A stretch of 64,000 nucleotides of DNA from Aristolochia californica (taxonomy: Eukaryota; Streptophyta; Magnoliopsida; Piperales; Aristolochiaceae). A model generated the notes under the pieces. That model had not been told where the DNA came from, made no database searches, and saw only the letters and a list, made by a program, of their open reading frames with translations. A program made the translations under genes and the position numbers. Within the stretch, counting starts at the first letter, position 1, and each line of letters starts with the position of its first letter. Positions 22,990 to 33,991 of the stretch are shown here, in pieces. The stretch spans positions 32,303,619 to 32,367,618 of the forward strand of contig JARWKL010000008.1 of NCBI GenBank assembly GCA_029961685.1. The letters run 5' to 3'.

Positions 22990-23145
22990 TTGATCTTCAT
23001 CTTCATCTTCATCTTCATCTTCATCTTATGCATCTACATGATCTTCACCTTCGAAATGGGTGTTAGTGTGGACAACTTCATCTTCGAAATCTTTGAAATA
23101 GGGTGTTAGTGTGGACAACTTCATCTTCATCTTCATCTTAGAAAT
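22990..23145. repeat. Subterminal repeats of the Harbinger element
   Basis: A run of the hexamer CTTCAT/TTCATC at 22993-23026 is followed by a unit of about 55 bases containing GGGTGTTAGTGTGGACAACT, present twice (near 23057 and 23100). Subterminal repeats are common transposase-binding sites in DNA transposons. Confidence 0.6.
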
Positions 23146-23586
23146 TTAAAATCATTGATTTTATTAATTATAAAAATGAGCTAATTAAACCAAGTGTTTG
23201 AGTTAACAATATTTTAATTACCACTATTAAATCACTAATACAATAGAGTAAATAAAAAAAATTATGATTAATGAATAAAAAATATTATATTAATAACATA
23301 AGATAGATTTGCATTGTATTAATTAATAATATATTTTGACAAATTTAAAAGTAATTAATTAATCAAATGCATACTTTAATTATATTTTATTTACTAGAGA
23401 CTTAAATATGAAGTTTAATATAGTAATAAAATTAAAAAAATAAATAAATAAATACATATACAACTTTGAAAATAACCTAAAAAACATTATTCAAATAACG
23501 ACTTCGTGCCTTTAATATTACAATCAACGAGTTACAAGTTTAGTACATACAAATTACGCATGTTCAAAAGTAATAAGAGTAAACCA

Positions 23587-25011
23587 TCATTTATCGTTCC
23601 ACATGGATGTCGATATGGCATCTCGAAATTGTGCGGCTCTTGTGGATTCTAATGCACTCTGCCTCCGAATGCTTGTTACTTGGCTACCCACATCCTCAAG
23701 ATCATCGCAATCATAACTGTCTGTATCATCCATTGCACCTAATTGGACCGCATCACCTCCTCCATCGAGCTCGCCACCCGAATCATCATCTTCATCTTCA
23801 AATATATCATCATAATCTTCTACACGTATATAATTGTGCAATATGCAACAAGCATGTACAATTTTCACCTGGATCTTAAAAGAAAATGGAGGAGTGCCTT
23901 TTAACATTTGAAATCGAGCTTTTAAAGCACCAAAAGTTCGCTCAATAATATTTCGTAAAGATGAATGTCTTCGATGAATAATTCTTTTTCATTTCTAGGA
24001 ATATTATCTCCAAATTCTTGCAGATGATATCGGGTTCCTCGATATGGATCCAAAAATCCCGGAAGATTTGCATAACCAGCATCGACTAGATAATATTTTC
24101 CTATAATAAAAATTATATACCACATAAAATAATTGAAGATAGAATAGATAAAAAGTTACTGCATAAAAATATATTACTTACCTTCAGGTACAAAGATTTT
24201 ATCTCGACGAGTCAATGTATCCTTCAGTACACGGGAATCGGCTGCTGACCCCTCCCATCTAGCAAGTACATACGTGAATTGCATATCAAATGAACATGCT
24301 GCCATCACATTTTGTGAGAGATAACCTTTTCTATTCCAAAACCTTGGTTGCTCTTCAAGTGGAATGTTGGCTTTGATATGAGTTCCATCAATAGCTCCAA
24401 TGCAATCCTAATTATACATTTTTAATTAATATTTACTAACTTTATATATTAATCTAAAATTATTTAGTTATAGGAAGTGATGATACCTTGAAGTAGGGAT
24501 AAAACATTGAATTTGTTAAAATCTTCGAGTGTGTGCGTTCTAAAGGCCGTTTGATGTAATCAGAGTGAAGTTTGAGGATTGCATCCAACACCTTGTTGAA
24601 ATACTTACTTATCGCCCAGTTTGATCTATCAAACATCTCTACTGTGACACTATACACTTGTCCTTGACCAACAGTTAGGAGGAAATATGCAAGTTGTTCT
24701 TCAACTGAGATGGTCTTTGTGGCTGATAAAAACCCTTTACTAGTAAGTATATCTGCGAATTTGTGAAATACCAATTGGTTCATCCTGTACATTTTCCGAA
24801 ATTTAACTGGAGATTTGTCTAGTGCCTTTTGCAAATACAATAGACCATTCATCGCACAAGAACGTGGTACACATCTGTTGCAATGGTAAAGATGGTATCT
24901 TTCCATGGCGATCAACAAAGTTGTGAATGCAACCATAGTTGCAACCTTTTCATCGTCTGTCATAGTATCCATGGAAATCCACAAATTCAATCGCCTAAAA
25001 TTCATAAACAC
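23587..25011 (-). pseudogene. PIF/Harbinger DDE transposase, three exons, frameshift in exon 3
   Basis: Exon 1 (about 25011 or 24963 to 24487) carries the N-terminal helices (FRKMYRMNQLVFHKFADIL, then ISVEEQLAYFLLTVGQG). Exon 2 is 24407-24182 and exon 3 is 24100-23587, all with GT-AG borders and compatible phases. DDE residues: Asp in CIGAIDGTHI, Asp in GSAADSRVL, and Glu in [11 protein letters not shown]. In exon 3 near 23975-23985 the frame shifts by one base between NEKELF and RRHSSLRN. The C-terminus is acidic (EDEDDDSGGE). It would cut and paste the element; the frameshift probably inactivates it. Confidence 0.88.
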
Positions 25012-25071
25012 AAGTAAACATCAATCTTCAATCATAACCTATTTGTAATCACACCTATAAACAACCATATT

Positions 25072-25310
25072 CATCCACATTCCCACATCCTACATTCATC
25101 GACATTCCCACATCCTACATTCATCGACATTCCCACATCCTACATTCAATCACATCCTACATTCATCCACATTCCACAACCTACATTCAATCACATCCTA
25201 CATTCATCCACATTCCCACATCCTACATTCAATCACATCCTAGATTCATCCACATTCCACATCACACATTCAATCACATCCTACATTCATCCACATTCCA
25301 CATCCATACA
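25072..25310. repeat. CATCCTACATTCA minisatellite
   Basis: Units of 24-25 bases (ATTCATC-GACATTCCCACATCCTAC type) alternate with 17-base units (ATTCAATCACATCCTAC), giving a higher-order period near 42 bases. The array lies between the two Harbinger genes. Confidence 0.8.
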
Positions 25311-25465
25311 CAAAACACCATATTATCTATGCAATATATAAACACAACAACATATCAAATTTAAATACAAACCATACTAATAAGTCTTGCAACGTCATAA
25401 TTCAAATATCATGTCTACTACATAATAATATTCCAAAAAAATAGTGTATTTATAACGCATTACAA

Positions 25466-26446
25466 TTAGTTTTCAAAACAAAATTTAAGCCACTCGACCT
25501 GCTCTTCCACGGTCATTTCCATAAACATGACATTCTTAGTTGGTGTATCCAACCATGAAGGAGCGCGATACTTCAATTCTGTAGGCAAGTCCGGGATTTC
25601 CCTGAGGGCTTTGACGCAATCTCTTACAATATCGTCTTTCATCATGAAATTCTCAAATGTCTTAGCAATTCGATCTATTGCATCAAAGATTCTTCTACTA
25701 GTGTCATTATCGGGCATTTCGGTTCTCTTTCTACAACGACTTGAAGATGACCGTTTACTTCTTTTAGATTGATTACCTAGAGACTCATCCATGCTTAATA
25801 ATGGTGATGGAGTATCCCTAACTATATTAACATCCTCTGGCTCATCCACCGGGACATGTTCCGATTCACGGATCACCTCATCGCCCTGATCTACAAAGGT
25901 TGCAGCTCCTGACCCTACCGTTATTGTGTTTCCCACCACCATAACTAATTTGTCGTACAAGGGGCAGCCTTCATGTCTGTACTTCTTAGCATCTTTATGC
26001 TCCTACAAGAATAAAACATCATTTAGACGTCTTGGAATAGAGTTATACTAACGCGAAAAACATAAGAAATATTTTATAGTACATCATGTAGTCGAGCCAT
26101 ACAGATTTACTGACCTTTATGTAATCAAGCCATACAGAATTACATGCAGTAACTCGTTGTGTGGTTGCATCCCAACCAAACCCACTAGTGTTGATATAGC
26201 TCGTTACCGTTTGGTATGTTTTCTTCCATGCTCTTCTTCGATTCTTCACCTGCTCAACAATTTTTTCATGATTGTGTCTTCATTGAACTTATTTACACAG
26301 TCCATGTATACCTCATGCTTCCACACCCCGTTAGGCAACTTGTTCCCTAGATTGACCTGCTCGACCAAGAGATCGAGCATTTTGCTATCATCATCGAATG
26401 TCCAAATATCATATGTTCGACCACTTGGTTGTCTTCTTGCAGCCAT
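25466..26446 (-). pseudogene. Harbinger ORF1, Myb/SANT-like DNA-binding protein
   Basis: The ATG at 26446 starts MAARRQPSGRTYDIWTFDDD. The Myb/SANT-like domain continues with LLVEQVNLGNKLPNGVW. After a one-base frameshift near 26270 it continues VKNRRRAWKKTY and SGFGWDATTQRVTACNSVWL. An intron follows the WLDYIK region (donor near 26115). The second exon from about 26004 (EHKDAKKYRHEGCPLYDKL) ends at 25466 with a charged C-terminus. In PIF/Harbinger systems this partner binds the ends and helps import the transposase. Confidence 0.8.
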
Positions 26447-26743
26447 GTATAATCTAAATCCGAGACGGTCCTCACGAAAAAAACTTTATCAGACAACCTT
26501 TACTCGTCACGAAAACACAAACCATAAAAAAATACCAATACAAACCATAAAAAAATACCATGTGGTGGATATGTATAATACCCGAATCTCCTCACCACAT
26601 GGCAAAAATATTCCATAACACTTCAAAAACTCTCAACAACATTCTCACACATTTCAAAATTAATTAAATTATTTTCACTAATACATATGCACAAAACAAT
26701 GAAAACACACACACATCAAGTCCAAATTCACCGAAGACCCCTG

Positions 26744-26748
26744 GTAGA
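26744..26748. repeat. Target-site duplication GTAGA, left copy
   Basis: GTAGA flanks the left LTR here and recurs exactly at 32082-32086 beyond the right LTR. Confidence 0.9.
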
Positions 26749-27053
26749 TGACAAAACAAGATCAAGGGACTGACGGAACAGTCCAAACATCCACAAGAGT
26801 AAGCGTAGCTCTCTGGTTTCACGGCGAAACGAAACACACGAAGATCAATCCAAAATTCTTTCCGTTGGGAATTTTCCCCCTTTCATTAAGTATTTATCCT
26901 TTAGGTTTTCCTGTTACAAAATGGCCCATGGGCCCAAGACAATACCCCCTCATCCCATTAAGCCTAATCAAATAACCCTATATACATATCCCAAATTATA
27001 CAAAAATTATGAATATAAATTACATTTAATATACATTTTCACATATCGTAACA
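26749..27053 (-). repeat. 3' LTR of the nested Copia
   Basis: TGACAAAACAAG to TATCGTAACA on plus, 305 bp. It matches 31777-32081 with about nine differences. Confidence 0.93.
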
Positions 27054-27062
27054 TCCCCCCTC

Positions 27063-28565
27063 AAATTGATGATGGTGAGTCAACCAGCAACAATTTGCCA
27101 ACCAAAAAATTATGTCGGGATTGAGACAATGCTTTGGTGAAGACATCGGCCACTTGAAGATCCGAAGAAATGTACAGTAGAGATATTATCCAGCGCTCCA
27201 AAGTGTCACGAATGGAGTGACAGTCAACCTCAATATGCTTGGTACGCTCATGAAAAACCAGATTGGCTGCAATCTGTATAGCACTTATATTATCTGCATG
27301 AAGCGGTGTAGAGGAGGGCTGAGGAAACTGGAGCTCAGCAAGAAAACCACGGAGCCAAATAACTTCCGAACACGCAGTAGACATAGCACGATACTCGGCC
27401 TCGGTAGATGACTTGGACACTCGATCTTGTTTCTTAGATTTCCAAGAAATTAGTGCATCGCCTAAAAACATACACCAGCCTGTAGTAGAGCGACGGGTAT
27501 CGAGGCACCCTGCCCAATCAGCATCATTGTAGGCAACCAGATGTAGCGCGGAGCCAGTAGGAAAGAATAAACCACGAGCAGGGGAGCCATAGCAGATGAT
27601 GCGCTGAATGGCCGCAAGATGAAGGTGTCAAGGAGATACCATAAACTGACTGACCTTATGAACAGCATAGGAAATGTCCGGGCGAGTAGTAGTCAAGTAG
27701 ATGAGACTCCCGACTAGTCGTCGATAGATAGTCGGATCATCAAAGAGAGTCCCTTCATCTTTCCGATATTTGACATTGACCTCCATAGGGGTAGCCACCG
27801 AAGATGTGTCCTCCAACCCAGCGAGTGTGATAAGATCTTGAATATACTTATGTTGGTTTAAGAAAATACCTTTGAGTGTGTGATGGACCTCCAGCCCTAA
27901 GAATTAGGTGAGGCGTCCAAGATCCTTCATATGAAAAGTGGCATGCAACACCTTCTAAAGCGTGGTAATCAGTCCAGAGTAAGTGCCAGTAATGATGATA
28001 TCATCCACATAAACCAAGAGAATGACCATGCCTGCAACAGACTTATGATAAAAGAGGGAGGAATCATACTGACTCTGGGTAAACCGGTGGAGGATAAGGG
28101 TGCTACGAAATTTCTCAAACCAAGCCCGGGGGGCTTGTTTAAGCCCATACAAAGGACGTTGTAGCTTGCAGACGTGATCAAGAGAGTATGTAGACATACC
28201 CGAGGGAAGCTTCATATAGACATCTTCCTGCAGATCACCGTGGAGAAAGGCATTCTTCACATCCATCTGATGCAATGGCCAAGATTGAGAGGCTGCAATG
28301 GCTAAGATAGTACGGACTGTGGTTATCTTAGCAATTGGGGCAAAAGTTTCCTCATAATCAATCCCATATTCCTGCCTGTTCCCCAGGGCCACAAGGCGGG
28401 CTTTGTACCGATCCAATGATCCATCGGAACGCAGCTTGACAGAGAAGACCCACTTACTTCCAAGAGGCCGAATAGTGGGAGGGCAAGCCACAATGTGCCA
28501 GGTGTGATTCTCCTCTAGCGCTTGTAGTTCAGTTTGGATGGCCTTTTGCCAACACGCATTTGCTA
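27063..28565 (-). pseudogene. Copia RT and RNase H
   Basis: RT reads from 28491: LGSKWVFSVKLRSDGSLDRY, YEETFAPIAKITTVR, MDVKNAFLHGDL, and an intact catalytic YVDDIIITG near 28000. RNase H occupies 27471-27061 with SWKSKKQDRVSKSSTEAEYR, ADNISAIQIA and ERTKHIEVDCH. Frames change near 27955 and between 27628 and 27471, and a TAG separates it from integrase at 28570. The catalytic residues themselves are intact. Confidence 0.88.
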
Positions 28566-28569
28566 TAGC

Positions 28570-30112
28570 CTATTTATATCCAGAAGGAATGGAAATAGAA
28601 GACAAAGTAGCTACCAGAGATACAGGGGAGGAAAAACCATACCGGTCAGGAGAGTGAGAACTACGTGTGGATCTACGAAGATGGAGGGGTACAAAAGCAG
28701 AGGGAGGATCAGGAGCAAGCGCTAGGTCAGAAGGAGAAGAGGGCAGCGAAGCAGTGGGTTGAGGCTCATCAAAGCTCGGAAAACTAGACAAAGAGGTAGA
28801 CGGAAGTGTAACTTGAGAGGGAAAGAAATATTGGTTTTCAAAGAAGACCACATTCCGAGAAACACGGACTCGACGCGCCTGAGGATCATAGCAAACATAG
28901 CCCTTTTGAGAATCGGCATACCCAAGAAATGCACACATAACGGATTGAGTTGTAAGTTTATGTCGTTCATGATCAGGTAAATGCACAAAACAAACACAAC
29001 CGAACGTCCGAAGATCTATGTAGGACGGAGAATAACCGAATAATTTAACAAAGGGAGAGACATGATGCAAGACAGGTGAGGGCAGGCGGTTAATTAAATG
29101 GACAAAGGTAGAGAAAGCTTCACACCAAAACCTAGGAGGAACAGATGATTCAATGAGAAGGGTGCGGACCATATCAAGAAGGTGACGATTTTTGCGCTTA
29201 GCAACACCATTTTGTTGGGGGTGTCGAGGGGCAAGAACGTTGAGAGATAATGTCTTTGTTTTGAAGAAATTCTTGGAATTATGCCGACATGTACTCGCCT
29301 CCAAAGTCATAGCGGAGTACTTTAAGGTGAGCGGAGAACTGGGTTTCAATGAATGCAAGAAACCTCTTAAAAACAACAAAAACGTCAGACATAGTTCATA
29401 GGAAGTAGACCCAGGTAAATCGACTAAAGTCCTCAATAAAGGTGACAAAGTACTTAATGTGTGCATGCAAGATAACAGGAGCAATTCCCCAAACATCACT
29501 ATGAATAAGGTCAAAGCAGTGGGAGGCATGTGAGGCATGATGCGGAAATGATAGAGTTTTACTTTTGCCAAGTTTACATGATGAACAGTCAAAAGACGTG
29601 TCACGAGAAGTACAATCTTGATTGCCTAATAAACCCGATTTAAATAATGTACGAAGTACAACCAAGTTTGGGTGGCCTAGACGTCTATGCCACAACTTAG
29701 GGCCAGATCCAACAACATTAAAAGCAAAAGAAAGTACAGGAGAACATGGAATAACAGTGGATAGAAAGACTTTAAGTGGAAATAGCCTGCCCACTTTAGG
29801 CCTCTTCACGATCACCTTCCCCGACGCTTGATCCTGCACAACACAGCCAAAGCGAGAAAACTGAACATTACAGTTTTTATCAACCAATTGACCAACAGAC
29901 AAAAGGTTTGTCGACAAGTTAGGAGACACAAAGACATCAGCTAAAGATGGAGAGAGATCACCAACAGCACTGATAGGCAGAGTGCTGCCATCAGCAGTGT
30001 TGATGTGCAGATTGTCATCATACTTTCGGACATTCGAAAGACATACCACATTGTTGGTCATGTGGTTAGAGGCACCAGAATCAAAATACCATGGTTGAGT
30101 AGAAAGGTTCTA
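28570..30112 (-). pseudogene. Copia protease and integrase
   Basis: The protease motif WYFDSGASNHMT lies near 30090. GAG_pre-integrase follows (LWHRRLGHPNLVVL, then CSSCKLGKS near 29580), and then the integrase core (SDVWG, FVTFIEDFSRFTWVYF). A stop at about 29393 and a frameshift near 29220 interrupt the core before PQQNGVAKRKNRHLLD and the C-terminal domain (FGCVCFVHLPDHERHKL). A Ser/Pro-rich tail leads to the RT. Confidence 0.88.
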
Positions 30113-30301
30113 TTTACCTGAGATACCAAAAGTAGAAAAGGCATAAATGATCATCTGTTGTACCATTTCAGGAGTGAGAGTGGTGGAACTAGCAGGTGCT
30201 GGTGGAATAGGAATGATAGGGACCGAAACGGCAGGCGACAATGTGGCAGAACTAGATGTACCGGTGGATGCATGATAAGCTGTAGGATTCCTCCGTGGAG
30301 G

Positions 30302-31117
30302 TCATGTAGGGCAAACGGTGATGTGATGACCCGGCTTCTTACAGTAGCTACAGAATAGAACCGACTTCTTGGGGCAGTCCCAAACAAAGTGACCATAAGC
30401 CTTGCAGTGGCAGCACTGAACAGAACTGGTGTCCCGACCCTGAGGCCTTCCTTGTGCTACATAAGCTACAGGAGCCGAGAGATCAACCTGAATGCGAGGT
30501 TCCATGCTAGCCTGAGTAGTAAGGCGCTGCTCCTCCCGGAGAAGTTCACTCAAATAGGCATCTAGGGACGGCACCGGATGACGATTCATCAGATGTGATC
30601 GAGCAATCTCAAACTCGGGACGAAGCTTCATCAAGAATTGATCCCGTTTACTGGTGTCATGGACAGCTTGCACAGCAGAGAGAGCAGCAGCAGGGACATC
30701 CTCGTAAACAATGTCAGTATAGTCAGCCCATAGATTTTGGAAGCCCGAGAAATATTCTTCAATCGAACGACTGCCTTGGGTGAAATTTGCAAGTTCATAT
30801 TCAACTTGAAATCGACGGGCCGTGCTGGTTTGACGATAAACCTTGTGGAGGTAGTTCCACATATCGGCAGCAGTTTTGTAGGGCCTCAGATTTGGGACTA
30901 GGTGAGGCTCAAGAGATCCAAGTATCCAAGTCATGACTCTAGCATCCATGATGATCCATTTTGACAATGCGTCAGCATCGCCAAGTGCCGGATCACTCCC
31001 ATCAATATGACCCCATAAACCTCTTCCCTAAACAAATAACCGGAACTGAAATTCCCAAGTACCGTAGTTCTTGCTCGTGAACCGAATAGGAACGAAATCG
31101 GACTTATCTGCTGACAT
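30302..31117 (-). pseudogene. Copia gag with two zinc knuckles
   Basis: The ATG at 31117 starts MSADKSDFVPIRFTSKNYGTW. A TAG at 31029-31031 interrupts the frame, which then continues WGHIDGSDP, ALSKWIIMDARV and a UBN2-type capsid core. The C-terminus has two zinc knuckles, CCHCKAYGHFVWDC and CSYCKKPGHHITVC. The single internal stop is the only clear lesion in gag. Confidence 0.88.
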
Positions 31118-31162
31118 GATAAAATTGAATCTAGCAAAATTCCTGATGCACCCCGCAAGATA

Positions 31163-31372
31163 AGAAATTCCAAATATACCCCCACTTTTCAGAAATTTCA
31201 AATAAACCCCTACACTTGCAGAAATCCAAGAGTTGCCCCCAGGTTAACAGAAATTCGAATTAGACCCCCAAACTTTCAGAAATTCGAAAAGCACCCTCGC
31301 ACTTTCAGAAATTCCAGAATGGCCCCCCAAACTTCCAGAAATTGCAAAGCGGCCCCCAAAGATTCTCAAATT
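31163..31372 (-). repeat. 29-bp tandem repeat in the Copia leader
   Basis: Seven degenerate units start AGAAATTC/AGAAATTT and carry a CCCCCA core every 29-30 bases, between the gag ATG and the PBS. On the coding strand each unit has a G5-type tract followed by GAATTTCT. Confidence 0.85.
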
Positions 31373-31776
31373 GTAAAATGACCATATGCCAAATAATCAC
31401 CCAAAAAAAAATGCGCGGGAGAAAAAAAAATCTTACCTTCGTTCCCCCTTCCAGAGAGTTTCCCGGTGAGAACCCCCGTCCCGTTGTAGCTTCTCCAGCA
31501 ACGAAACCACCGATGGAGCTTTTCCGATGACGGAACCACAACGTTTCCGAACTCGAAGAATACTTTCCGACAACCTCTTTCGTTTCCCCTTCCGGCGAGA
31601 ACCCCCTTCCTGGCAACGAAACCCTCGTAACTCATCCGGCAACGGAACCACCCGACAAGTATTTCCAACAACGCCCGAAATCAATGCCGAAAGCGAAGAG
31701 AAAAAAAAAGGTCGGACAACGCAGGTCGTTGGACAAAAAATACGTCGGACGGTTACTCTTCAGAGCTCTGATACCA

Positions 31777-32081
31777 TGACAAAACAAGATCAAGGGACTG
31801 ACGGAACAGTCCAAACATCCACAAGAGAGAGCGTAGCTCTCTGGTTTCACGGCGAAACGAAACACACGAAGAACAATCCAAAATTCTTTCCGTTGGGGAT
31901 TTTCCCCCTTTCATTAAGTATTTATCCTTTAGGTTTTCCTGTTATAAAATGGCCCATGGGCCCAAGACAATACCCCCTCATCCCATTAAGCCTAATCAAA
32001 TAACCCTATATACATATCCCAAATTATACAACAATTATGAATATAAATTATATTTAATATACATTATAACATATCGTAACA
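31777..32081 (-). repeat. 5' LTR of the nested Copia
   Basis: Partner of 26749-27053. On plus it is preceded by GAGCTCTGATACCA, the complement of the PBS. Confidence 0.93.
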
Positions 32082-32199
32082 GTAGAGCCCCATATAACTT
32101 CGCAGTCCCTAAGAACTGTACCTTGTCAGTGATGGGGGTCGGGTTTCGTTGGCTAATGGACGCCCGTGTAGGCGACTCAACCTTGTTTGAATTGGACTA

Positions 32200-32700
32200 A
32201 AAACCCCTAAACACTAATTCCAAAACTTAATACCTTAAAGCCCAAAACCCTAAACCCAACCCTAATTCCAAACCCTAAACCTAAAAAACCTTTGAGCTTA
32301 AAAACACAAAACCCCCAAAACCTAAAAAACGATAAACCCCCTAAACCTTAAAAACCCTAATCCCTAAAATACCCTAAACCCTAAACCTAAACCCTAAACC
32401 CTAAACCCTAAACCCGAAACACTAACCATAAAAAAAACCTAAACCATCAAACCCTAAACCCTATCACCTACTCAACTCTAAACCCTAAACACTAATTCTA
32501 GGACTTAATACATTAAAAGCCCTAAACCCTAAACCCTACACCCTAATTCCAAACCCTAAACCCAAAAAAACTTATAGCTTAAAAACCCTAAAGCCCCTTA
32601 AACCTTAAAAACCTTAATCCCTAAAATACCCTAAATCCTTAACCATAAACCCTAAAAATAATCCATACACGAATCAAGAATTTAGACTATAAACCATAAC
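32200..32700. repeat. Degenerate interstitial telomere-like repeat (AAACCCT)n
   Basis: Many copies of CCCTAAA or close variants occur, with a clean run around 32380-32415. Spacers of AAAACC, CTTAAAAACC and AATTCC type lie between. It sits inside the Harbinger element, directly right of the nested Copia. AAACCCT is the plant telomere repeat, so this is an interstitial array or a telomere-like promoter/spacer element. Confidence 0.8.
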
Positions 32701-32859
32701 CCTAAATCTCAAAATAATGCACAAATAACCCCCAATTACGCACTGAAAATAAATTTAAATCAAATAAAACACTAATTTAATGAAAAAAATTAGGGTTAGG
32801 CATACCTTCTGAAAGTTGAGGAAATCCGAAGCCGAAGGGTGAAATCGATGCCTAGTCGA

Positions 32860-33370
32860 AGTAGATATTAAGCAATCGATGCCCAAATGTCCAAAATCGA
32901 AGAAAATCGAAATGGAAATGGGAAAATCGAACGAAATCGGAAGGTATTTTCGGGGGAAAGGAGACTAGCCAGAGAGAGAAGGGAGTGGGAGGCTGAAAGG
33001 GAGAAGAGAGGGAGAAGACAGAGAAGAAAGGGAGGTCGGGAGGGAATAGAGAGAGAGAAACGAGAGAGAGCGAGTCCAAGAGAAGAGAGGGAGTCACAGA
33101 GACGAGAGAGGGGATGCGAGAGAGAGGGCGAGGCTAAGAGAAGACCGAGAGATGAGGCCGGAGACGAGAGGGAACTGACACGATGGCCGGACACGAAGGA
33201 CGAGATCGACGTCGGGGGCACAGGGAGACGAGAGAGGGAAGGGAGTGCGGGAGAGAGGAAGAAAAAATGATAAATGACGACGCGCGATTGGGGGGGGGGG
33301 GGGGGGGGGGTGAGAGGAGATAGAGGAGAAAATGCGAGCGTCGCCCGTCCTTCAATTCAAAGAAGATCAA
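32860..33370. repeat. GA-rich low-complexity block and G21 tract
   Basis: Purine-rich sequence with repeated GAGAGA and AATCGAA words runs from about 32880. A 21-G homopolymer occupies 33290-33310. An open frame of 127 codons here encodes only Arg/Glu-rich low-complexity sequence and is not annotated as a gene. Confidence 0.7.
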
Positions 33371-33554
33371 AAAGGGCCTTCTTCCACATGATCGAAATTA
33401 AACCGTGGAGATGAAGGACCCCTTCATCCCCTGCATCGAGATGAAGCTTCATCTGCACTCCACTAACGACTTCAAGTGTTGAAGGGCGTTATGCGGTTGA
33501 AGATCATCTCGTCCTTCAAGTTGACTAACCCCCCCCCCCCCCCCCCCCCCCTAA

Positions 33555-33612
33555 GTAATTGACTTAGCCATGGCGCCTTCAAATGACTCGGTCTGCTATT
33601 GAGTTCATAACA
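33555..33612 (-). repeat. LTR, part 2, restored after the Harbinger insertion
   Basis: The sequence resumes with GTAATTGACTTAGCC after the TAA duplication and ends GAGTTCATAACA. Together with 22623-22962 it gives an LTR of about 398 bp. A polypurine tract (complement of CCCCCCCTGGAG) follows at 33617-33629. Confidence 0.75.
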
Positions 33613-33800
33613 TTACACCCCCCCTGGAGAAAAAAATTGACCTCAAGCTCGAAGGTTAGGTAGGCTTGTTGAACGTCTCCACATCTTCCCAAGTAGCATC
33701 TGTGGCATTTGTTGCAGCTCACTAGATAACCTGTTGTCAGTATGTTCCACCTGAAAAGCAATTTTTTTTTTAACTAGCATCACTCACTGCAGAAAAAACC
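33613..33800 (-). pseudogene. Chromovirus pol C-terminus
   Basis: Minus-strand reading gives TDATWEDVETFNKPT and a stop, then the polypurine tract and the LTR. This is the chromodomain end of a Gypsy element whose 3' LTR is the split LTR ending at 33612. Confidence 0.6.
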
Positions 33801-33991
33801 ATACCGTTAAGCATTCAAACAACAAGGTTGGTAAACCCACAGTCTTAACCTTGCACATGCTCCACTTTGGCAATTGGTAGGCATTTTTGGTCAGCAATAT
33901 ACATGACTGGTCAACAAGTCGTTTCACCATAATCTTCTAAAACCGATGCGAGAATAAACTCACAATTGCAAGAAGTAAACAAAATGGAGGA

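Larger units (their letters stand above)
26749..32081 (-). mobile_element. Copia retrotransposon nested in the Harbinger element
   Basis: This is a 5.33-kb minus-strand Ty1/Copia element with 305-bp LTRs differing at only about nine positions, so it is relatively young. It has a PBS beside the 5' LTR (TGGTATCAGAGCTC on minus, ending at 31776), a polypurine tract GAGGGGGGA beside the 3' LTR (27054-27062), and a perfect 5-bp target duplication. Gag, protease, integrase, RT and RNase H are all present, with a few stops and one frameshift. Exact lineage is not assigned. Confidence 0.93.
22963..33551 (-). mobile_element. Large PIF/Harbinger DNA transposon with nested insertions
   Basis: The ends are inverted: GGGGGGGTTAGTCAAC at left and GTTGACTAACC plus 21 more C at right. 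They are flanked by TAA at 22960-22962 and 33552-33554, the 3-bp target duplication typical of PIF/Harbinger. Inside, on the minus strand, are the two genes of an autonomous element: a Myb/SANT-like ORF and a DDE transposase. Both carry an apparent frameshift. A Copia element (26749-32081) is inserted between the Myb gene and the right end, and a telomere-like and GA-rich region follows it. Confidence 0.88.

Noticed and set aside
25072..25310. Possible CRISPR-like array
   Set aside because: Units are contiguous and degenerate with no unique spacers; it is a minisatellite in a plant transposon.
32887..33270. 127-codon open frame rich in Arg and Glu
   Set aside because: It lies in a GA-rich simple-sequence block; the composition explains the open frame and no domain is visible.
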